Translations under genes and position numbers: made by a program
Part shown: positions 1-4,983 of the stretch, in pieces
Layout of the letters: each line of letters starts with the position of its first letter
How positions within the stretch are numbered: position 1 is the first letter of the stretch
DNA from: an uncultured Selenomonadaceae bacterium
GTDB taxonomy: Bacteria > Bacillota > Negativicutes > Selenomonadales > Selenomonadaceae
DNA: 7,640 nt
Direction of reading: 5' to 3'
NCBI GenBank assembly: GCA_905236255.1
Contig: CAJOPK010000191.1
Location: 1-7,640, forward strand
Notes under the pieces: generated by a model
The model's database searches: none
Told to the model about the DNA's origin: nothing
The model's input: the letters and a program-made list of their open reading frames with translations, nothing else

Positions 1-1074
1 GGCGATTTTGTCCGAGTCAACGCGGCACTTTCCGGAATATCCGAACTGCGCGGGATTGTCAAAGAAGCGGCAGACCGGCGCAGTTTTTATCACCGGCAAA
101 CAATTTTGTTTATCGACGAAATTCACCGGTTCAACAAAAGTCAGCAAGATTTTCTTCTGCCTTATGTTGAGGACGGTCGGTTAATTTTAATCGGAGCGAC
201 TACCGAAAATCCTTTCTTTGAAGTCAATGCCGCACTTTTGAGCCGGGTAAAAATTGTCCGGCTGGAAAAGTTGAAAGTTGAAGACATTCGCAAGATTTTG
301 GACAGGGCGATAAATTCGGAAAACGGACTTGCCGGAAAAGATATTTTGATTGAGGACGAAGCGCTTGAAATAATTGCGGATTTTGCGGACGGTGATGCCC
401 GCCCGGCTTTAAATCTTTTGGAGCAGGCGGCATTTGAAAAAAATGTGACGGTCGAAACCTTGCGCGATATGCTCGGAGAAAAAATCCGGCGTTACGACAA
501 AAAAGGCGACAATCATTACGATACGATTTCGGCTTTTATAAAAAGTATGCGCGGCAGTGATCCGGATGCGGCAATTTATTATCTTGCGAAGATGATTGAC
601 GGCGGGGAAGATTTGAATTTTATTGCCCGGCGAATTGTGATTTGTGCCGCCGAAGATGTCGGGAATGCCGATCCCTTTGCATTGGTTTTGGCAAATGCGG
701 CGGCTCAGGCGGCTCAATTTGTGGGACTTCCGGAAGCCCGTATTCCTCTGGCACAGGCCGTGACATACATTGCCGGCGCACCGAAAAGCAACGCCGCTTA
801 TCTTGCGGTCGATGCGGCACTTTCGGACGTAAAAAAAATGAGAGATGCCGATGAAGTTCCCAAACATTTGCGGGATACGAGTTACAAGGGTGCAAAAATT
901 TTCGGAAACGGTGAAGGTTACAAATATCCTCACAATTTTGACGGACATTTTGTAAATCAGCAATATTTGCCGGATTCGCGAAAATCGGCGAGTTATTACA
1001 AACCGACGGAAATCGGAAAAGAGTCGGAAATAAAAAAATATTTGCGGGATCATTGGAAAGACAGATTTGAATAA
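1..1074 (+). CDS. rarA: Replication-associated recombination protein A (RarA/MgsA), AAA+ ATPase, 5'-truncated by window edge
   Basis: This AAA+ ATPase of the clamp-loader clade acts at stalled replication forks; in the family it works with single-strand binding protein and RecA. The frame is open from base 1, giving 357 residues. The family is usually about 430-450 aa, so roughly 70-90 N-terminal residues, including Walker A, lie upstream of the window. Visible in fragment numbering are the strand after Walker A (VNAALSG, 6-12), Walker B with DEIH (TILFIDEIHRFNKSQQD, 34-50), sensor 1 (LIGATTENP, 63-71), the arginine finger in LLSR (R82) and sensor 2 (GDARPALNLLE, 131-141, R134). The C-terminal tetramerisation/MgsA_C part follows, with AAEDVGNADP and a terminal KYPHNFDGHFVNQQYLP block. 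The TTG at 106 is an internal Leu codon inside Walker B, not a start. The stop at 1072-1074 is followed by a terminator, so this gene is probably the end of its own unit. Confidence 0.95.
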   Translation, partial: GDFVRVNAALSGISELRGIVKEAADRRSFYHRQTILFIDEIHRFNKSQQDFLLPYVEDGRLILIGATTENPFFEVNAALLSRVKIVRLEKLKVEDIRKILDRAINSENGLAGKDILIEDEALEIIADFADGDARPALNLLEQAAFEKNVTVETLRDMLGEKIRRYDKKGDNHYDTISAFIKSMRGSDPDAAIYYLAKMIDGGEDLNFIARRIVICAAEDVGNADPFALVLANAAAQAAQFVGLPEARIPLAQAVTYIAGAPKSNAAYLAVDAALSDVKKMRDADEVPKHLRDTSYKGAKIFGNGEGYKYPHNFDGHFVNQQYLPDSRKSASYYKPTEIGKESEIKKYLRDHWKDRFE

Positions 1075-1095
1075 TTTCCCGGACAGATTTTCAAA

Positions 1096-1119
1096 TTCGG
1101 CGAGAGCCGAAATTTTTTT
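1096..1119 (+). terminator. Rho-independent terminator of rarA
   Basis: A perfect 6-bp stem TTCGGC/GCCGAA (1096-1101 and 1106-1111) closes a GAGA tetraloop and is followed by seven T residues (1113-1119). It lies 21 nt after the rarA stop. Outer flanks (CCGGACA from 1079, TGTCCCGG to 1126) can extend the stem imperfectly. This is the cleanest intrinsic terminator in the window. Confidence 0.8.
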
Positions 1120-1123
1120 GTCC

Positions 1124-1147
1124 CGGTAACGAAAAATTTTTTTACCG
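1124..1147. repeat. Inverted repeat after the rarA terminator
   Basis: CGGTAA (1124-1129) pairs with TTACCG (1142-1147), and the interior (AAAAA then TTTTT) can also pair, giving a long AT-rich hairpin. It has no T-tract after it on the + strand. It could be a back-up transcription stop or RNA 3'-end stabiliser; its role is not determined. Confidence 0.45.
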
Positions 1148-1193
1148 CAATGCGACAATTACACACAAATTTTGAATTCTGAAAAGGTTTTCA

Positions 1194-1222
1194 TTGACGG
1201 CAAAGATTAAACGGTTTAATAT
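1194..1222 (+). promoter_or_regulatory. Vegetative (sigma-A type) promoter for yggS and the division cluster
   Basis: TTGACG (1194-1199, 5/6 to the -35 consensus) is separated by exactly 17 nt from TAATAT (1217-1222, 4/6 to the -10 consensus). Transcription would begin near 1229, giving a leader of about 35 nt that carries the strong yggS SD. The promoter sits directly after the rarA terminator, which supports a transcription-unit boundary here. A yggS reading frame extended to the TTG at 1194 would begin inside the -35 box. Confidence 0.6.
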
Positions 1223-1246
1223 ATGCGGGTCGAAAAATTTTCATTC

Positions 1247-1254
1247 GGGAGGTG
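1247..1254 (+). promoter_or_regulatory. Shine-Dalgarno that fixes the yggS start
   Basis: GGGAGGTG lies 8 nt before the TTG at 1263. It is the best SD in the window and selects this TTG over the in-frame TTG at 1194, which has no SD. Confidence 0.8.
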
Positions 1255-1262
1255 ACGGAGTT

Positions 1263-1931
1263 TTGAGCGTTGTCGAAAATTTGAAGGTCGTTATCGAAAC
1301 AATCAATTCGGTCAAGCGCGAATCGGTGACTTTGATTGCCGTTACAAAAAATCACGGCGTTGAAGTCATGAGAGAAGCGATTGATGCCGGAGTCGAAAAT
1401 ATCGGGGAAAATCGTATTCAAGAGGCAACCGAAAAATTTGCCGTTCTCGACCGCCGGGTTACAAAACATTTGATAGGGCACCTGCAAACAAACAAGGTCA
1501 AGCCGGCGGTTAAAAATTTTGACCTGATACATTCCGTCGATTCGATTCACCTTGCCGAATCATTGAATAAGGCGGCAAAGTCCGTCGAAAAAATTCAAGA
1601 TATTTTAATTCAGGTGAATTTGGCGAAGGAATCTTCAAAGTCCGGCGTTTACGAAGAAAATCTGCCGGAACTTGTCGCCGCCGTCGATGAAATGAAAAAT
1701 CTTCGTCTGCGCGGTCTCATGATTATTGCGCCGAATTTTCCGGACGTTGAGGATTGTCGTCCGCTTTTCAGGCAAGCGAAAAAATTTTTTGATATAATGA
1801 AAAAGAATCGAAAGAATTTTGATTTCCTGTCAATGGGCATGACTCACGACTACAAAATTGCCGTCGAAGAAGGATCCAATATGGTCAGGGTCGGCACGGC
1901 GATTTTCGGGGAAAGGAATTACAATGCTTAA
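1263..1931 (+). CDS. yggS: PLP homeostasis protein, YggS/YlmE/PLPBP family
   Basis: This single-domain alanine-racemase-fold (type III) PLP-binding protein is known from the family to buffer pyridoxal phosphate and to influence amino-acid and keto-acid pools; no enzymatic reaction is established. The chosen TTG start gives 222 aa, normal for the family. Key features are LIAVTKNH with the PLP-binding K29, IGENRIQEA (47-55), IGHLQTNK (71-78), HSVDS (90-94), QVNLAKESSKSG (117-128), GLMIIAP (151-157), LSMGMTHD (189-196) and VRVGTAIFGER (208-218), the phosphate-binding end. All expected motifs are intact. Extending to the TTG at 1194 adds 23 residues unlike the family and runs into a promoter. In Firmicutes the homologue (ylmE) lies next to sepF, as here. 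The gap to sepF is 60 bp, so co-transcription is likely. Confidence 0.95.
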   Translation: MSVVENLKVVIETINSVKRESVTLIAVTKNHGVEVMREAIDAGVENIGENRIQEATEKFAVLDRRVTKHLIGHLQTNKVKPAVKNFDLIHSVDSIHLAESLNKAAKSVEKIQDILIQVNLAKESSKSGVYEENLPELVAAVDEMKNLRLRGLMIIAPNFPDVEDCRPLFRQAKKFFDIMKKNRKNFDFLSMGMTHDYKIAVEEGSNMVRVGTAIFGERNYNA

Positions 1932-1933
1932 CC

Positions 1934-1952
1934 TTCGGAAAATTTTTCCGAA
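1934..1952. repeat. Short palindrome between yggS and sepF
   Basis: TTCGGAAAA (1934-1942) and TTTTCCGAA (1944-1952) are perfect reverse complements, allowing a hairpin of about 7 bp with a 5-nt loop. It is followed by GATATATAAAA rather than a T-tract, so a terminator is unlikely. It could be an mRNA processing or stabilising element within the operon. Confidence 0.45.
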
Positions 1953-1991
1953 TGATATATAAAACTTCTAATTTCAAGGGGGAATTTAAGG

Positions 1992-2501
1992 ATGTCGTTG
2001 ATAGACAAGTTCAGTCGGGCGATGGGAATTTCCGGCGACAGCGGTGAGAATGAAGAGGAAATTCAGGAAAAAGAGGAGTTGCAGCCGCCGAAATTTGAAC
2101 AACCGAAAGAAAATTCGCCGGTTCAGGCAAATTTTGCATCGTCCAATGTCATTGATTTCAGTTCGGCAACGGCAATGCGTACGACGGTCAATCCGATTAC
2201 CGGCGCAAAAACTTTAACAAAGTCCAAAATTACGACGGTCAAACCTTCCGGTTTCGACGACGCTCAAACCATTGCAAATTGCCTGCGCGACAAAATTCCG
2301 GTTATTGTAAATTTTGAAAACGCGAGTACCGAAGATGCAAAGAGAATTATTGATTTTATCAGCGGCACGACTTACGCTTTGAACGGCGAAATTAAAAAAG
2401 TCAGTCAGAAAGTTTTTGTATGCGCGCCCAGTAATGTCACGGTCACTTATACGGAGGACGAAAAGAAAGTTGCCGGCGACATTCCCTGGCTCGGCAAGTG
2501 A
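1992..2501 (+). CDS. sepF: Cell division protein SepF
   Basis: SepF binds the FtsZ C-terminal tail, forms rings or arcs and anchors the Z-ring to the membrane. The protein has 169 aa, within the usual range. Residues 1-13 (MSLIDKFSRAMGI) have the amphipathic pattern expected of the membrane-targeting helix. Residues 14-77 form an acidic, Pro/Gln-rich, low-complexity linker. The SepF domain spans about 78-152, with VKPSGFDDAQ, IPVIVNFE, RIIDFISGTTYALNGEI and the closing VFVCAPSNVTV. The ATG at 1992 has SD AAGGGGGA (1976-1983) 8 nt upstream. The stop overlaps the SD of the next gene (ylmH), so translation of the two is probably coupled. In diderm Firmicutes, SepF would act on the cytoplasmic face of the inner membrane. 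Confidence 0.95.
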   Translation: MSLIDKFSRAMGISGDSGENEEEIQEKEELQPPKFEQPKENSPVQANFASSNVIDFSSATAMRTTVNPITGAKTLTKSKITTVKPSGFDDAQTIANCLRDKIPVIVNFENASTEDAKRIIDFISGTTYALNGEIKKVSQKVFVCAPSNVTVTYTEDEKKVAGDIPWLGK

Positions 2502-2513
2502 GGAATTAAAATT

Positions 2514-3302
2514 TTGAGCGATTCAAAGGAAAAAATTATTCGCTACTATAAAGGCACGGAAGGCGAAGAAACGGCGGTAAAACTTGTCGATATTGCGACG
2601 CAGGCCGCGAAAAATCGCAAGTATAAATTGAGCGGTTTTCTCACTCCTTTTGAGCAGGATATGGCGGGCGTAATTGCAAACAGCTTGGGAGAGTTGACGG
2701 TCGATTTTGACGGCGGTTTTGTCGGTGCGGAACGTCGGCGGGCGGTATTTTGTCACGAAGATTTTGAAGGTACGCCGAATTTTGAAATTGCCGTAATAAA
2801 ATCCGAATGGAACGGCGAATTTGCGCGGCTCGGTCATCGCGACGTTTTGGGTTCGATTATGAATTTGGGCGTTGACAGAGATTGTGTCGGAGATATTATC
2901 GCGACAAAAGATTTCGCAAAAATCATAGTCGATAAAAAAATGTGCGATTATTTTATTGCAAATTTGACGCGGATAGGTGAAGCCGGCGTTAAAACTTCGA
3001 TTGACGAACTTTCCGATATTGCGCCGAAAGAGGAACGCCTTAAAGAAATTCGCGCAACCGTTGCGTCATTGCGCGCAGATTCGATTGCGGCGGCGGGTTT
3101 CGGTATGTCCAGAAGCAAGGCGGCAACCGAAATTTCTGCGGAAAAAGTCAAGTTGAATTGGCAGACTTTGAAAAATTCTTCGCACGCGATAAAAGAGGGA
3201 GATATTTTGAGTATGCGCGGACGCGGGCGGCTGGAAGTTGCCGAAATTACCGGGCAGACCAAAAAAGGACGCACCGGCGTTTTGCTTAAAAGATTTTTTT
3301 GA
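2514..3302 (+). CDS. ylmH: YlmH-like S4-domain RNA-binding protein
   Basis: The 262-aa protein matches the YlmH family encoded next to divIVA in Firmicutes. B. subtilis YlmH binds ribosomal 50S-tRNA complexes and has been linked to ribosome-associated quality control; applying that here is inference. The N-terminal two thirds is the YlmH-specific region, recognisable by the RLGHRDVLGSIMNLGVDRD block (105-123) followed by VGDI. The C-terminal S4 fold covers about 183-245 (VASLRADSIAAAGFGMSRSK, then KLNW and IKEGDILSMRGRGRLEV). The tail GQTKKGRTGVLLKRFF is basic, in keeping with RNA contact. The start is TTG at 2514: the SD TGAGGA (2499-2504) contains the sepF stop and lies 9 nt upstream. The usual ylmG (YggT, membrane) gene between sepF and ylmH is absent. 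Confidence 0.88.
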   Translation: MSDSKEKIIRYYKGTEGEETAVKLVDIATQAAKNRKYKLSGFLTPFEQDMAGVIANSLGELTVDFDGGFVGAERRRAVFCHEDFEGTPNFEIAVIKSEWNGEFARLGHRDVLGSIMNLGVDRDCVGDIIATKDFAKIIVDKKMCDYFIANLTRIGEAGVKTSIDELSDIAPKEERLKEIRATVASLRADSIAAAGFGMSRSKAATEISAEKVKLNWQTLKNSSHAIKEGDILSMRGRGRLEVAEITGQTKKGRTGVLLKRFF

Positions 3303-3317
3303 CGGAGGCGATTAAAA

Positions 3318-4010
3318 TTGCTTACACCGATGGATATTCACAATCATGAATTTAAAAAGGCTTTTCGCGGATACAGCGAAAACGACGTTGACGATTTTTT
3401 GGATCAGATCGTTGCCGATTACGAAAAACTTATTCGCGAAAACGAACAGCTTAAAGAACAGCTTTCACGCAACGACAAGGAAATAGATCAATACAAGCGG
3501 CTTGAAAAAAATTTGCAGGATACTTTGGTTGTCGCGCAAAAAACTGCGGAAGAAGTCGTAAGCGCGGCAAAGAAAAATTCGGAAGAAATTTTGCGCGTCG
3601 CAACAAAAAATGCGGACGAATTGCGCGAAAATACCGGTCACGAATGTCGCAACCTTCGCGAAAGTACAACGCGGGAATGTGATGCCATGCGCGAAAAGGC
3701 GCAGCTTGAAATTCGTCAACTTGAGAACGACACGAAAAATAAACTCCGTTCGACTTTGGACGAATACGAGCGCATTGTTCGCGACAAAAATTCTTTCCTG
3801 CTCAAAATTCGCACGGCTCTGGAATCCGAACTTGCCGTTACCGTTCAACTTTTGAGCGCGATTCCGAATTTGAACACCGCCCGCGTCAAGCCGATTGACG
3901 TTCCGGCGGATACCGCGATTGACCTTATCAAAAACGATCTCAACATCAAGGAAAAATTTTCCGGCGTAAAAGTCGAAAAGGATACCGACGAAAGTGAAGA
4001 CGACGATTGA
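3318..4010 (+). CDS. divIVA: DivIVA cell-division/polarity scaffold protein
   Basis: DivIVA recognises negatively curved membrane at septa and poles and recruits division or chromosome-organising partners. The N-terminal lipid-binding domain is clear: TPMDIHNHEFKKAFRGYSEN (3-22) followed by DVDDFLDQI, with F16-R17 matching the exposed Phe-Arg pair of B. subtilis DivIVA (F17-R18). Residues about 30-180 are predominantly coiled coil, and 100-155 follow an 11-residue (hendecad) rhythm. The protein ends in an acidic tail (DTDESEDDD). At 230 aa it is longer than B. subtilis DivIVA (164 aa), mostly through a longer coil. The TTG start at 3318 is backed by SD GGAGG (3304-3308), 9 nt upstream and only just after the ylmH stop at 3302, so it is in the same operon. 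A long non-coding gap follows, so divIVA may be the last gene of the first transcription unit. Confidence 0.94.
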   Translation: MLTPMDIHNHEFKKAFRGYSENDVDDFLDQIVADYEKLIRENEQLKEQLSRNDKEIDQYKRLEKNLQDTLVVAQKTAEEVVSAAKKNSEEILRVATKNADELRENTGHECRNLRESTTRECDAMREKAQLEIRQLENDTKNKLRSTLDEYERIVRDKNSFLLKIRTALESELAVTVQLLSAIPNLNTARVKPIDVPADTAIDLIKNDLNIKEKFSGVKVEKDTDESEDDD

Positions 4011-4057
4011 GTAAGTGCTTTGAAAATGGCGGAGTAAATTAAATCCGAAAAGAAGAA

Positions 4058-4106
4058 AACTTTCCAAAAAGCTGATTGAACGCAATCGGGAGGGTTACGG
4101 AAAGTT
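4058..4106. repeat. Nested inverted repeat downstream of divIVA
   Basis: AACTTTCC (4058-4065) is the exact reverse complement of GGAAAGTT (4099-4106). Between them GATTG (4074-4078) pairs with CAATC (4083-4087) around an AACG loop, extended by further pairs. A two-storey hairpin is possible. No T-tract follows, so it is not an ordinary terminator. It may protect the divIVA mRNA end or mark one edge of the repeat-like block described below. Confidence 0.45.
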
Positions 4107-4170
4107 GACAAATGTTTGATTTTTATAAAAAGCCGTCATTGACTCGGAACGCGGGGGACAACATACACAG

Positions 4171-4199
4171 TTGAAAAAACTTATTCGCGCTTTTATAAA
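4171..4199 (+). promoter_or_regulatory. Candidate vegetative promoter for lspA-rluD
   Basis: TTGAAA (4171-4176, 5/6) and TATAAA (4194-4199, 5/6) are separated by exactly 17 nt, the best-matching promoter in the window. Transcription would start near 4206 and give a leader of about 225 nt before lspA, containing all the hairpins at 4253-4363. A small palindrome (GCTTT-TAT-AAAGC, 4189-4201) overlaps the -10 box and could be an operator; that is speculative. Confidence 0.6.
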
Positions 4200-4252
4200 G
4201 CACTGTCAATTTGCAACGAAAAAATTTTACCGCGAAATTACGGAAAAGCGGC

Positions 4253-4271
4253 GCCGCCCCGGACGGGCGGC
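4253..4271. repeat. GC-rich hairpin in the lspA leader
   Basis: GCCGCCC (4253-4259) pairs perfectly with GGGCGGC (4265-4271) around the 5-nt loop CGGAC. Seven consecutive G-C pairs are exceptional against the AT-rich background. No T-tract follows. Confidence 0.7.
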
Positions 4272-4273
4272 AG

Positions 4274-4308
4274 GTCGCGATTGACGCCGGGACGGCGTTG
4301 CTCGCGAC
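4274..4308. repeat. Long GC-rich hairpin in the lspA leader
   Basis: GTCGCGA (4274-4280) pairs perfectly with TCGCGAC (4302-4308). Inside, after one mismatch and two G-T wobbles, ACGCCG (4284-4289) pairs with CGGCGT (4293-4298) around a GGA loop. The result is a nearly continuous stem of about 15 bp. It begins 3 nt after the previous hairpin, so the two would stand side by side. Confidence 0.72.
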
Positions 4309-4329
4309 ATACGGAGGCATTTTCTTTTG

Positions 4330-4363
4330 CAACTTTTCTTTGTTGCCGGACAAAGAAAAGTTG
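4330..4363. repeat. 14-bp perfect palindrome (hairpin) upstream of lspA
   Basis: The arm 4330-4343 (starting CAACTTTTCTTTG) is the exact reverse complement of 4350-4363 (ending CAAAGAAAAGTTG), leaving the 6-nt loop TGCCGG. Neither strand shows a T-tract after the stem, so a terminator is unlikely. The arm sequence resembles CTTTTCTTTG/CAAAGAAAAG palindromes that I recall as dispersed intergenic repeats in several bacterial genomes. That resemblance is from memory and needs a copy search. Confidence 0.75.
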
Positions 4364-4415
4364 ATTGTGAAATAAGAAAAAATTATTCGGATTCAGATGG
4401 AAATTCAATCCGATT

Positions 4416-4423
4416 AAAAGGAG
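4416..4423 (+). promoter_or_regulatory. Shine-Dalgarno that selects the lspA GTG start
   Basis: AAAAGGAG lies 8 nt before the GTG at 4432. The in-frame TTG at 4426 is only 2 nt away from it, too close for initiation, and the TTG at 4327 lies inside the hairpin block. Confidence 0.7.
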
Positions 4424-4431
4424 CGTTGCTT

Positions 4432-4983
4432 GTGCAGATATTGAAAGATTTTTGTAAAAAAGTTTTGCTCATGTTTGAATTTATTTTTGTCATAGCTTTT
4501 GTTCATTGGGATAAATTGCTTTTCGTCGCGGTCGTTGCATTGGATCAATATGTCAAAAGATTGGTCGTCACTTCAATGGTTCCCGGTCAATCGATCCCGA
4601 TAATGCAAGACTTTCTGCACTTGACGTATGTTTTAAATCCGGGCGCGGCTTTCGGAATTTTGCCGAATCAAAGATTATTCTTCCTGATTGCCGGCGGAAT
4701 TCTCTTAATCGGCGCGGCACTTTTCTACCCGAAAATGAAAAAATCCGACAACGTGTTAAAATTCGGCATGACCGGACTTTTGAGCGGTGCGGCGGCAAAT
4801 TTGATCGACAGAATACAAAGCGGCTTGGTTGTGGACTTTGTGGATTTTCGAGTGTGGCCGGTCTTTAATATTGCGGACGTTGCCATTATCGCGGGAATGT
4901 TCGCGATGATTTACGCAATACTTTTCAAGCCTGTTGAATTTGGAGAAGTCGGAAAGGTTCGGCAAAATGAACTTCAAAATTGA
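4432..4983 (+). CDS. lspA: Lipoprotein signal peptidase (signal peptidase II)
   Basis: This inner-membrane aspartyl protease cleaves signal peptides from prolipoproteins after lipid modification by Lgt. The predicted protein has 183 aa and four membrane segments in the usual order, plus an extra hydrophobic N-terminus. Family motifs are ALDQYVK (36-42, D38), YVLNPGAAFGIL (66-77, N69), NLIDRIQSGLVVDFVDF (123-139) and FNIADVAI (145-152). By comparison with Pseudomonas LspA the catalytic aspartates are D135 (VVDF) and D149 (NIAD). GAAAN replaces the more usual GGALGN. The GTG at 4432 has a well-placed SD, but leaves 37 residues before the first motif where about 10-15 are usual. An internal start (for example ATG 4471) lacks an SD. 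The gene overlaps rluD by 17 nt, indicating coupled translation. Confidence 0.92.
   Translation: MQILKDFCKKVLLMFEFIFVIAFVHWDKLLFVAVVALDQYVKRLVVTSMVPGQSIPIMQDFLHLTYVLNPGAAFGILPNQRLFFLIAGGILLIGAALFYPKMKKSDNVLKFGMTGLLSGAAANLIDRIQSGLVVDFVDFRVWPVFNIADVAIIAGMFAMIYAILFKPVEFGEVGKVRQNELQN
4951..4957 (+). promoter_or_regulatory. Shine-Dalgarno of rluD inside lspA
   Basis: GGAAAGG ends 9 nt before the ATG at 4967 and lies in the last codons of lspA. It supports this ATG over the TTG at 4934. Confidence 0.6.

Larger units (their letters stand above)
4011..4431. other. Long gene-free interval between divIVA and lspA
   Basis: This 421-bp stretch has no credible gene. It contains in order the nested repeat after divIVA, an AT-rich part with the candidate promoter, a GC-rich block (about 4245-4315) with two strong hairpins, a 14-bp palindrome and the lspA SD. 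A minus-strand frame through 4123-4353 has low-complexity content, no family resemblance and no SD that I can see, and I treat it as chance. The neighbouring gaps in the same cluster are 11-60 bp, so this interval is an outlier. In many Firmicutes ileS sits between divIVA and lspA; nothing resembling it remains here. Confidence 0.6.

Noticed and set aside
409..1158. Long minus-strand open frame of 249 codons opposite rarA
   Set aside because: The + strand frame has complete RarA motifs. The antisense product is rich in Cys, Arg, Phe and Ile without domain character, as expected for a shadow of a coding strand poor in TTA/CTA/TCA.
1194..1262. N-terminal extension of YggS from TTG 1194
   Set aside because: It has no SD, the residues are unlike the family, and the codons coincide with a -35/-10 promoter pair. 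The start at 1263 has a strong SD.
3465..4085. Minus-strand open frame of 206 codons opposite divIVA
   Set aside because: It mirrors the coiled-coil coding sequence, has no family resemblance and runs past the divIVA stop into the nested repeat.
4105..4129. TTGACA (4105-4110) with TATAAA (4124-4129) as an lspA promoter
   Set aside because: The -35 is perfect, but the spacer is only 13 nt, too short for sigma-A recognition. The pair at 4171-4199 has the proper spacing.
4123..4353. Minus-strand open frame of 76 codons across the hairpin block
   Set aside because: It has no SD that I can see, no recognisable family, and a sequence dictated by the palindromes and the GC-rich block. It most likely arises because stops are rare in that GC-rich stretch.
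4330..4363. Palindrome as a Rho-independent terminator
   Set aside because: Neither strand shows a run of T directly after the stem, and it lies inside the likely leader of lspA.
4253..4363. Known riboswitch or T-box leader
   Set aside because: I can find no T-box consensus, no recognised aptamer core and no terminator/antiterminator pair. Calling a named class would be invention.
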